From the NCBI RefSeq assembly GCF_040412425.1, contig NC_089742.1, positions 71,377,506 through 71,441,505 of the forward strand: a stretch of 64,000 bases of DNA, read 5' to 3'. Position numbers and translations under genes: made by a program. Shown piece after piece: positions 23,280-32,619 of this stretch. This stretch comes from Macrobrachium rosenbergii (taxonomy: Eukaryota > Arthropoda > Malacostraca > Decapoda > Palaemonidae). How positions within the stretch are numbered: position 1 is the first letter of the stretch; each line of letters begins with the position of its first letter. Below the pieces are notes generated by a model. That model worked only from the letters and a program-made list of their open reading frames with translations. It did no database searches and was not told the DNA's origin.

Positions 23280-23735
23280 GCCAGTTGGAACTAAAAGATT
23301 CTTCCAGATTCCTTTGTGTTTCCCATCACACAGGAAATAAAAGATCTTCAGTGGTGGCTCGTAGAAGGAAGGTTCCACTCAGAGAAGTCCTATCTTATCT
23401 GAACCCGAAACCGAACCTCTCATTCTCCGACACATCAAACCTAGGTTGGGGAGTGACACTAAATGATTGGAAGTGTCAGGGAAGTGGTCCCATCAAGAGG
23501 GGAAACTGCAGATAAATCCGGAGTTGAAGGCGATTCACCTGGTGCTTCAACATTTTGCTGCAGTAACTCGAGACTCTGTGATTGCGGTTCATTCTGACAA
23601 CACGACGGCTCTGGCTTATATTCGAAACCAAGGGGCACTCACTCTCTGTCACTGCGAGTTAGCCAGGGATCTCTTTCTTTGGGCGCACATCAGCAGTACA
23701 GAGATTCTCACTCGCTATGTTTAGAGCAAGTTAAA
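23280..23735 (+). pseudogene. Element B RNase H fragment
   Basis: Two frames joined by a shift at about 23470-23515. The first has SFSDTSNLGWG (catalytic Asp). The second has NPELKAIHLVL (Glu) and VHSDNTTALAYIRNQG (second Asp). The order and spacing match the DIRS RNase H of element A. Confidence 0.75.
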
Positions 23736-24150
23736 CGTATTGGCGGATGAATTGATCGCTGAATCCACAGGTGTGCACCGACCTGGAGAAACATTGGGGA
23801 ACACTGTGGATAGACTTATTTGCAGCGTCCAGGAACCATTGCCTCCCCCTGTATTGCTCTCCGGTGCCAGACCCTCAGGCTTGGGCAACGGATGCAATAC
23901 TTCAGGTTTGATCACACCTGGAAATGTATGCCTTCCCTCAGTTCAGTCTAGTAAGAGATATGATCAACAAATTCAAGACTTCTCATCACACATCGATGTT
24001 CCTAGTAGCTCCTTTTTGGCCTCAAAAGGAGTGGTTTCCAGATATGGAACTTCTGTCGGACTTTCCGCGGCTCCTCCCACAGAGAAAAGATCATCTCGGA
24101 CAACTTCACTTCAGCATTATAAACAGTTTGTCCACTCTCGCTCTAACAGG
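23736..24150 (+). pseudogene. Element B methyltransferase-domain fragment
   Basis: In shifted frames the translation gives WIDLFAASRNHCLPLY, PVPDPQAWATDAI, MYAFPQFSLV and LVAPFWPQKEWFPD, which line up with VDLFAT, LDPLAHSTDAM, YLFPPINLL and LVAPNWPKSSWFP in element A. It is the DIRS Dam-like domain between RNase H and the recombinase. Confidence 0.75.
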
Positions 24151-24201
24151 CTTTAAACTGTCAGGAAGCATGATAGAGCGAAAGGATTTTCAAGAGAAAT
24201 T

Positions 24202-25180
24202 GTGAATGCTATCGCAAAATATAGATGTGACTCTTCTTCAAGGCTCCACCAAGCTAAGTGGGCAGTTTTTAGGAGATGGTGTAAAGAATGTAACATCTCT
24301 TCTTCTACCTCTATAGCCCCATTAGCTGAATTTTTACTTTACCTAAGATCTTCAAGAGGCCTTTCAACGTCTGTGATAAAGGGTTACAGATCTATGCTGA
24401 ACTCGGTATTCAAGCATAGAGGTGTGAACATTTCCTCAGAACCAGACATTTCAGACTTATTCAAGTCTTTTGACACCAGGAAACGGAAGTCTCAGCAGCC
24501 AGTGTCTTGGAACCTAGACATAGTCCTACTTTGGTTGTCAGGCCCTCCTTTTGAACCTATGCCGATGTCCTCCTTTAGGGATCTGTCTAGAAAGACACTT
24601 TTCTTAATCGCTTTAGCCACAGCGAAGAGAGTCAGTGAGTTGCAAGCCCTTGACAAACAAGTTTTTTTTGCAAGAGACAGCTATTTGCTCATCTGTTTTA
24701 GACTTCTTAGCCAAAAATGAGTACCTGTCTAACCCTTGGCATCATTCTCTTTCTGTCCAGGGTCTTGCAGAACTGGTAGGACCGTTGGAACGAGAGCGTA
24801 TCATGCCCAGTGAGAGCATTAAGATTTTACTTTGAGAGACCCAAGAATATCAGAGGGGATTCTCGCAACCTCTGGCATCCTGTCAAGAACCCTTTACGTC
24901 CTCTCTCCAAGAATGCTATCTCTTTCTTTTTGAGACATTATTGTAATCTCACTTGGGAATTCAGGAGAATAATTTACAGTCATTAAAGGTAAAAGCACAT
25001 GAGGTATGGACAGTAGCACTTTGTTGGATTTTTAATGCAATCCCTCTAGCTACCATAATCCAATGGACTTATTGGAAGTGTCTCTTGGTCTTCACCAACT
25101 ATTATCTGCATGACGTTGAAACTGTGTTCAAGGACCATAGTACGTGGTGTGGCACTAGGGAATGAGGGGTAGGAGTGATC
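24202..25180 (+). pseudogene. Element B tyrosine recombinase (broken)
   Basis: Open at 24202-24720 (172 codons), then broken pieces. The first part has the N-terminal core-binding region (RLHQAKWAVFRRWC) and box I in ALATAKRVSELQAL, with the catalytic Arg. Box II reads HEVW at 24998-25009 where HxxR is expected, so the second Arg has become Trp. A tyrosine block, FTNYYLHDV, follows at about 25095-25120. Stops and frameshifts show it is inactive. Confidence 0.75.
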
Positions 25181-25589
25181 CTCCTTTTTCTCTGTCTCCT
25201 AGCCTTGATTAAGGTTGTTGAAGTTTTGGGAAGCTGGGGGTACTTAGTACTGGAGTACCCTCAGATCTTCGTTTTTAATGGATGGGTAATACTGTATATG
25301 TTTTTTAAATGGTGTACAGGTAATATAGTTTTCTGGTCGTCTATTTTTCGCCCAGGGCAAGGGCAATTGTTTTGTTTAAGCTTTGTTGAGTCATAGAAGC
25401 ACTCCCTGACCACAATGCTTCCACTGAAGTAGAGGCAGTCCTGACACTACTGGTCATGTCCCTACTGGATGGGCAACGACCAAGAGTCAGTATCTTCCTG
25501 CTCTTGCTTTCTCCCCAGGTAAGGTTACAACAAGCATTCCTTTATAATATTTTTTGAGTAGCACATGTCCATTCTTCCACCTCCTATCA

Positions 25590-25700
25590 ATGTGGGATTC
25601 AGCTATGTACGTAATTACTTTTTAAGTTTTATAGATAAAAATTACATTTTTATAATAAAATAGGTGTTATATATACTTACCAAGAAATTACATGAATAGG
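25590..25700 (+). repeat. Element B internal complementary region
   Basis: The second half (about 25648-25700) matches the reverse complement of the right end: TTTTTATAATAAAAT, then a TATACTTACCAAG-AATTACAT block. The first half (about 25605-25645) weakly matches the reverse complement of the left end. It sits just inside the right ITR, as in element A. Confidence 0.65.
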
Positions 25701-25734
25701 GCCCATCCCTCCTCCCTGCACATGAACATAGGGC

Positions 25735-25925
25735 ATAAACAAACTGAGCTCTTCAGCTATGTTGTACCTATTCTTCCCTGAAAGTGGGCGTGTTACTTAT
25801 CTGCAACAAAACAAAAGAGTGCTGCCGTGAATTTTCAATTCTTAAGCTGCCGTTTAAAGTAGACACTATAGCTATGTAATTACTTGGTAAGTATGTATAA
25901 AACCTCATTTTATTATAAAAATGTC
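25735..25925 (+). repeat. Element B right inverted terminal repeat
   Basis: Inverted copy of 19681-19865, ending near TTTATTATAAAAATG. Confidence 0.88.
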
Positions 25926-26500
25926 ATTTTTTAACAGTGATTTCCTATTCTGTAGTACACATACTCATTGTAACCACAGGTCTTAGAATTTCAGAGCATG
26001 TGCTTACTCAAGGAAATAAATCACTTAAGTAAAATTCATGCAAGGAAATTTTATACATTTGATTAACAGTGATTTGCAGTGTTGTGATTGCTGTGATTGC
26101 ATATTCTGAAGTACAGTACAGTAAATGATGTGCTCTATATGCATATAATTACACTTTAGGCAAACATCTCAGAATATTTAAGTATGTGATAGCCAGATGA
26201 ACAGAGATTGACAGCTTTTAAGTTTTGAATAATTGCTTTTTAAGCACAAGTTTACCAGTGCACAGCAGGTACATAACATCAAGTAACTATATTGTACACT
26301 GTAGTAGGACCTTTAACACAAAGGGAAAAATAAGACTTGACTTGTAAAACCAGAAACCCAGATGCACAAAATTTTTGACAAAATCCGGTAAGTTGAGGCC
26401 TGTTAAGTTGAGGTACCAGTGCTTTCACTATGCAGCTTTTATTGCAAGAAACATGTAAAGTTTTATGAAGAACTTTTCTTATTTACCCTTAGGGTTATCT
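25926..26500. other. SKA2 intron 1, no gene recognised
   Basis: AT-rich intronic DNA without a recognisable domain or strong repeat. Confidence 0.45.
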
Positions 26501-26880
26501 ATTTTAATGAGCCTTTTCGAGGTGTTTTTATCTTTTGTCTTTCTTTCATCTATTTATGTGTCTCATCCTCTCAAATGCAGTCCTTACAACTTTTCGTTGG
26601 CCTTTGTCTCCTGCATTTCCTTAGCTCCCCCTTTTCCACAATCTCCTGAAAAATGTCACACATCATATCCCCTTCTCATCAGGTGCCTAAACCATATCAG
26701 TCTAGACTCTTTGGCCTTCTTTGACACTTAAGTGAGTTTTACCAATTCCCAGATGTACTCATTTCTATCCTTTTTCTTCTCATCACTCGTCCATCTGAGC
26801 ATCCTCATTTCTGCCACATCTAACTTACTTTTTTCCGTTTTCTTGAACTCAGTGTTTGAGCTCTTTATCCATATAACTCT
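26501..26880 (-). pseudogene. RTE-like LINE 3' fragment
   Basis: Read on the minus strand, 26757-26828 gives LDVAEMRMLRW followed by KKKDRNEY, a block typical of the C-terminal region of RTE-type reverse transcriptases. Downstream on the same strand comes an ESRLDWYG-like segment (canonical RLRWYGH) and then an RRQRPTKSCKDCI-like segment (canonical RGRPRKTW). Several stops are present and the catalytic domain is missing, so it is a 5'-truncated dead copy. Confidence 0.72.
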
Positions 26881-27797
26881 GCATTTATTATTTAGCCCAT
26901 AGACTTAAACACACTCTAGTTGTTCACTTCTGCCAGCTTAACCTGGCTTGCTGGTCTTCGTCAATTCTATTCATCACTCATTCAGTCTTTGTTCAACTTA
27001 TCTTCAGTCTTCTACTTTATAATGCATACTGTATCTCCACTTAACAAGATTCTCTCCAGCGCACACACGTTGCACCTGTTCATGATGCAGTTGGCCTTGC
27101 ATGGCCATGGGCTTAAGGCAGTTAATTTGTTGAGGGTTATTGATGACAATTGCATAATTTTTGTGATGAAAAACAGTGTGCTTCCAGTGGTGTTTTGTTT
27201 TCATGGATGAAAGGTTTAATTTTGTTAAAAGATTGCTTTGTTTTTAATAATGCTATGGGATAATACTGTATTAGGCTTGCCTTTTCGCTTCTGCAAAATA
27301 TGATTTACAATCCATTTTTTCACATGAGAGAAAAGGCATGATATTAGATACCAATACTATAAGGAGGTATTTTGCTTTCTCTTATGATTTTTGTCATTCA
27401 GTATTTGCTTCCAGGCATACTAAACCCTAATTCTGTATCCTTTTGGTTATTTTGCTTGATTAAATGACATTTGATATTCTTGAAAATATTGATTTTTTTT
27501 CCAGAAAGAGAGTATGATAGGCATAAAAAAACTGCTTTCCAAAGAATATCCCCATGCCTCATTGTAAAATTTTCAAGTGTAAAGCTCTGGGAATTTACAA
27601 ATATAATGTTTAATGTGTTTTACACTTGCTTTTTATTTAAAGTAATCAGAAGTTCTTTATTGTGAAATATTTTTCTGCCTTAAAGTACAAAACATTTAGA
27701 AGTAGTATTGCAAAATGCACTTGTCAGCTATTGGAGGTTCACATACTACAATAAGCTTTGTAATTGTATCCTTAATTTTTTATTCTTTTTTTTACAG
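26881..27797. other. SKA2 intron 1, distal end
   Basis: AT-rich sequence leading to the exon 2 acceptor (a T-rich tract ending TTTTTTTTACAG at 27797). No other exon was recognised. Confidence 0.45.
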
Positions 27798-27890
27798 TTC
27801 AGCAAGGCAGAAAGTGAACTGACAGCACTTTCGTACAAGATCGATCAAGAATACAGTACCTTGGCTGCTGAGGAAGGAAAAGGTTCCATT
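27798..27890 (+). CDS. SKA2: SKA2-like protein, coding exon 2
   Basis: Ninety-three bases (31 codons, phase 0 at both ends) between a TTTTTTACAG acceptor and a GTTAGT donor at 27891. It reads FSKAESELTALSYKIDQEY and then a short acidic stretch. In human SKA2 the same place has F-x-KAES-x-L-x-x-I/L-x-Y-x-L-x-x-E, so the match covers the first helix of the family. An alternative donor six codons... earlier (AAAG|GTTCC) would be in the wrong phase and would read straight into a stop in exon 3, which supports the chosen one. DIRS fragment C begins only about 15 bp after the donor. Confidence 0.8.
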
Positions 27891-28172
27891 GTTAGTATAT
27901 AAGAATTTTTTATTTGGGATGAATCTTGCCTACTGTTAAAGATAGCTTCCATCTCCGTGCCAATAGGCAAGTCGGCATTCAAACAAAGATCATTTGGTTG
28001 ATCCGGGAGACTGTCTAGTTCACCTGTTCTCCACCAGGTGTGTTTTGAATGTTTTAGCTCTTGTCAGAATTCTCCTTGCTGCCATTGTGTACTGTATAGG
28101 TGCTTGTTGGTATTTCATGATTTTTGGCTGTTTGCTCCTGTCATGGTATTGTACTATTTTAATCTTCCTAGG

Positions 28173-28301
28173 ATGTCTTCCACTGGAAGCAAAACTAAGA
28201 ACATCAGGTTCTGTAAGAATGATTACTGTATAACCAGAATGTTGAATTTTGAGGTGGATAGACATACTGTTTGTGCTGAGTGCATTGGGTATAGAGTGTG
28301 A
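28173..28301 (+). pseudogene. Element C ORF1 start (zinc-cluster)
   Basis: From ATG at 28173 the frame reads MSSTGSKTKNIRFCKNDYC, then about 14 residues, then H-x2-CAEC. The layout (C-x4-C, then H-x2-C-x2-C) matches the start of ORF1 in element B. A stop at 28299 ends it. The rest of the gag-like protein is scattered in other frames. Confidence 0.55.
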
Positions 28302-29744
28302 TCTAGAAATTAGATTCGAGGAATGTAGGAGTTGGTCTAAGGACTTGATGCTTCGGTTCATCAGATATAGGACGAGAAGGGAAGCAGATAGATTGTGGAA
28401 GCAAATAGTTATTGTAGTTCAGGTCCTAAACCTGTCATTTCTCTCTCCAAGTCCTTTGTCTGTAGATATCGCTATTCAGTCTATGACTTTTTTCTCTCCT
28501 GGACCAATGCTTTATTTAGTATTGATACTTCCTTTAGCTCTGCCTTCTGCTCCCCTTTCAGTTCAGGGAAAGCATATCAAGAAGCTAGAGCAGGATGTAA
28601 ACATTATTTTAGAATCAATTAAAGGTATGACAGAATGTATGTGCCAGGTCCCGCCATAGTGTGCAATCATTTTTGAGTTCCCTGTAAGAGGCCAGGTGTT
28701 GGTGCCCTCACCCATATGTAGCCCAAGCGTAAAACTGCCCAACGACAGTTGGAAGAGTCCGCTGTTAGAGAACTGGGTTGGTTCTCAGGGTGATGGGGTT
28801 CTGTGCCCTCCATCATCTGCCTCTCATTTTTTGGTAAATGTAAATCTTCACACCATATTTTGAATTCTCTGTCATTGGCATCTAGTATGTACTGTAATGA
28901 GTTTATCACTGATAGGAATAATTTTTTAGGTATAGACGTTGTTGTTAATAATAATACGTCTGTAGTGAGTTGTTCTAACTCTGTTATGTTAACTGAGGCG
29001 ATTGATAAACCAATCTCATCTATGTCTACTTTCCATTCTAAAACCTTGTCTGCTATTCCTGTTTCTCCTTGAAATGCACCTGTTCGTTCTTTACGTGCTG
29101 TTTCTTCGGTTATTGAAGAGTCACTTCCTTCTGATTCTGTTAATGTTTCTCTTTCCATTCCTACTATGGTTGCAGATTCTAATGATGTTTCCAGGCTAGA
29201 TGCTATTTGTAGCTGCTTTACTTTCTAAGGATGTGTCATCTGGGAATGCTTTTGAGTCGGTTGAGATGCATTTGGATGAGGTGGGCGAGTTAGGTGTTAT
29301 TGTCACTTCTCTTCCTCCCTCTCCCCAAAATTTCATGGTTTCTTTGATGCCTGGTAGCACTTCGTCTTTAGCTTAGCCGACTTCTATTATCTGAGGTGAG
29401 CAGCTGCAGACTGCTTTTCGTACAGTATCCTCTTCCAGCGAGTCAGAGATTTGTTATAAGGAGTTGGCTGCTTTTGCCCCGACTCCACCACTGGTGGAAG
29501 AGGAGGTCGAATCGAGGAGTCTCTTGGTTTTTTTATGTTTGTTGGAGCATTGTGCTTCAGTTTATCCTCATTTAGTAGAGAAAAGAAGTTCTGTTGAGAC
29601 TAGTCTCTGTTATCTTTTAGTATTTCGTTGCTTGATAAGTCTTTCAAGTAGCTCAAGCTTTCTCCTTCAGTTAGAGCACGTTTTAATGAGGTATCTTGTA
29701 TTGTAGCACACAAAGCTTCCTTTAAGTCTGCCAGCTCTAGTCTT

Positions 29745-29847
29745 CTTGTTTTTTGAAGTCGTGGAGAGCCACCTCTTATGATACAGGCACGTTACCTTGT
29801 TTTTTGAAGTCGTGGAGAGCCACCTCTTATGATACAGGCACGTTACC
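29745..29847. repeat. Exact 51-bp tandem duplication
   Basis: The unit at 29745-29795 is repeated without visible mismatch at 29796-29846, inside the gag-like part of element C. Confidence 0.9.
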
Positions 29848-30189
29848 GGTGCTTAAACCGTCTTCGGTTGACAATTCTGATTTCTTGCTTGTCTTCATCC
29901 TGTGAAGAGACATGCTCTTGAGACTAGCAAGGTGCTTTGGTCTAATGCATCGGCAGAGACTTTGTCCTAGTCTTTGTTTAGAATTATCGAAGTCTTGTCT
30001 TTTGCTGAGTTTTTGCGCAGTACAGTCGCCACTGCTCTGTGCCATCTTAAGGAATATCTGGTGCCAGCAGGTATCAATGCATGAGAGGAGTCACTAGAAT
30101 TTTTGACTCGCCTGGACAAGGCTATTTTGGACTCGACTGGTGATTGTTCTTTTTCTTTCACTAACACGGTTTTCAAGAGAGAACAATTC

Positions 30190-31350
30190 AGGCGTCTAAG
30201 GAGAAAGGGGCGTATATGCCAGAAAAATAAAAAAACATAAAACGTTGCTCTAGTCATGCTCTTTCCAATGGTATGACTTATAAGCCCCTGCACCATTATC
30301 TATAAGAGCTATTCTAGGTTGAAAACCAATGTTTTTTTCATCTGAAAGATTATGGCCAAAATTGGCTTGTGCGGTTAATTAGAAAGGGATTTATGCGACT
30401 CAACTCGGTGAAAGGTAAAATGTGGCATACTACAGCCGTAGATTGTGCACATACAATTTGGGCTTCTTTAACATAAAGAATTGGGATGCAACTATGTACA
30501 TCTGGGACAAAGCAACAGCAAAGAGGGGCTCTATTGACTGGATTAAGGATAATCATGACCCAGAGAAATAGACAAAACTAGTTATTTTCACAGATGATAC
30601 AGTAGTTCTGGACAAAATAAAAACTTGAATGTGACACTCTCATTACTCAGGTTGATTCATGAGAAGTGTTTCTTCACCATTGAGCATTACTTCTTAGTTC
30701 TGGGACATTCGTACATGCCTTGCGATTGCAATTTTGGGAATATTGAACGTGCACTTAGAAAGCATGCAAACATTGAAACAAAACAAGACTACATTCGCCT
30801 GATAAAGAATGCTGTCAGGAGAGGCTTTAAAGCCAAGGAGCTTGAACAAAAGGACTTCCTTAATATCAATGAACTCATTGATATTAAGGAAGTCCTATGT
30901 TGTAAAAACACGTAAGGCCAAGGAAATGAATTTTAAGGGATTCAGGGGTCGTAGTTTATGATTGTGGCTACAAGGAAAGCTTTAAAATAAAGGGGTCGTA
31001 TAGTGAAGATGCCCCTCTTTATAATATTCGCATGATGAGAGGGAAAGCGAAATTCAGTGCAAAAGCCTTCAACCTTGTGGAAGTTGCCTTGCAACCAATA
31101 TAAAATGGCCCCATTCATATTGCCAGTGACAAGTTGGAGGACCTTGAAACCCTTTGCCTGTACATAGCTCCTGTAAAGCAAGAGTATTTCCGGCAAATTA
31201 TTGCTGCACAGAGTACCCTCCCCGCCCCCCCTCCTGAGCCTGCACCTAAACAGGGCGTCCCAGTCGTCGTGAGCAAGATGAATTTGCAGAGGATGACGAT
31301 GATGAGGTGCAGGAGATTCTTTTTGACTACTAAGTCAAATCAGTGGGGGG
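30190..31350 (+). pseudogene. Remnant of a GQN-motif (DUF7869-type) transposon-like protein
   Basis: The longest open piece (30625-30915) reads FTIEHYFLVLGHSYMPCD, then NFGNIERALRKHA. Just upstream, in the same frame, is SGQNKNLNV (about 30607-30633). The pair GGQNRN ... FLVSGHSxLPxDxDFGxIE is the signature I associate with a large family of uncharacterised transposon-linked proteins in insects and other invertebrates (DUF7869). Downstream, short pieces to about 31335 give a plausible C-terminus with an acidic end. Stops and frameshifts show it is dead. No host function is implied. Confidence 0.55.
30851..30896. repeat. Perfect 46-bp near-palindrome
   Basis: Arms of 22 bp (30851-30872 and 30875-30896) are exact reverse complements around an AC spacer. 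It lies inside the DUF7869-type remnant. Confidence 0.95.
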
Positions 31351-31694
31351 AGGGAGGGGGGTTGGCGTTTGGAGCAGATGCAAGATCTTCGGGAGGGTGA
31401 GTGTTATCATTAATTATTTTGTTTTATTGCCATTGCATTAATGTTTTTGTCCTTGTTCATTCAATTTACAGTCTTATTTTTTTTTCTAATGCTTAATCAT
31501 TGCTTTAGGGTAAGATTGTGTTTGTTGTTTTTGTGTTTGCTTGCATGCATGCAATTTTATTATTATCTTATTCCAATATTATTTTGTGGTGATCAATGTG
31601 TTACAAAATATTCTTATTGTACATTTAATTTTATAACAATGTTTTTTTCATTGTACTGTTTAATGTTGCATATTATGAAAATGCTGTTTGCCTG
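31351..31694. other. SKA2 intron 2, no gene recognised
   Basis: T-rich spacer between the DUF7869-type remnant and the tandem array. Confidence 0.45.
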
Positions 31695-32360
31695 TGCTCC
31701 CTTAAGGCAAATTAGGGAATTCTTAGGGTTAGGTTATTAAAATGAAACAACGTAACAATAAAAAAATACCTTTATTGTTATTTTATTTTATTATTTTTTT
31801 TTTTTTACTTAAAACTGTAAATTGCTTCCATTTTGCTATTTTGCGTATGATTTTACGAGAGCTTGTGCACCTGCAGTACATATTAGGGACTTCTGAAGGT
31901 TGAGGGATTAAAATGAAACAATGTAACAAGAAAAAATGCCTTTAATTTTATTATCTTTTTTTTCTCGTAAATTCCTTCCTCTTTGCTATTGTGCGTATGT
32001 TTTGACACGCGCTTGCAAATCTGGAATACAATTTTAGGACTTTGGGGGTAGTTGGGGTTGGAATGAAACAACTATCCACCAAAAAAGTCTTTATTTCTAA
32101 ATTACAATATAGAAAAATATTCGTTTTTATTGTACTATTTTGCGTGTGTTTTTACACGCGCATGCGCGCCAATAATGCAATGGTGTGTTCTGAGGGATGC
32201 GAGGGGTTATGGTGAAATGATTTTATAGCAAAAAATCTTTATTGTCATTTACAACCCAAAAAGTATTAATTATTTAATGATTTTATTTTATTGTCTGCTT
32301 TGATGCACGCTTGTGTGCGCGCAAACAATTCCCAAACAAATTTTGGGGGTCTGTAAAAAT
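31695..32360. repeat. Tandem array, about four units of 150-171 bp
   Basis: Units can be aligned on an AATGAAACAA block at 31741, 31912 and 32062, and on its degenerate form near 32213. Each unit has, in order, that block, an A-rich stretch with CTTTATT, a TTTTGCGTATGTTTT-type block, an ACACGCGCTTGCGC-type block and a TTAGGGACTTCTGAGGGTT-type end. The copies are diverged. Confidence 0.75.
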
Positions 32361-32619
32361 TCCAACATCATAATCTATAACTTGCCACAAGTTTCATCTT
32401 AATATCTTTAATGGTTTTCCTGCTACAAACTTTTAACTTTAACCCTTTGTTTCTCATTTTCTATGGCCTTTTTATATTTTTTAAAAAATGGCATATTGGC
32501 CCCTATCTCCTTATATGCCTGAATTGTGCTTCTATTTTCCATCTAAGGTCCCTCCTACTCAAAAGATGGCAACAGTTTTGGTTTCCCCTTTGGATTGCCT
32601 TCTTAATCCAACTTTTTGT

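Larger units (their letters stand above)
19681..25925 (+). mobile_element. DIRS1-like retrotransposon, element B (decayed)
   Basis: About 6.2 kb. The left ITR (19681-19865) and right ITR (about 25735-25925) are reverse complements, sharing the ACTTACCAAGTAATTA outer block, the CTTTAAACGGCAGC block and the AGCTGAAGAGCTCAGTTTGTTT inner block (shortened here by position, not by content). The ICR is at about 25590-25700. The order inside is the same as element A: zinc-cluster ORF1, gag, RT, RNase H, methyltransferase, tyrosine recombinase, all interrupted. Sequence and ITRs differ from A, so it is another family. It lies in SKA2 intron 1, sense orientation. Confidence 0.9.
27905..30180 (+). mobile_element. 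DIRS1-like element C, left part only
   Basis: Starts with a terminal repeat (27905 to about 28060) closely like the left end of element E: ATTTGGGATGAATCTTGCCT against ATTTGGAATGAATCTTACCT, then CTACTGTTAAAG. A Cys/His-rich ORF1 start follows at 28173 and Ser/Pro-rich gag-like sequence to about 30.1 kb, in many frames. I found no RT, recombinase or right ITR, so it is 3'-truncated. It lies in SKA2 intron 2, sense orientation. Confidence 0.72.
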
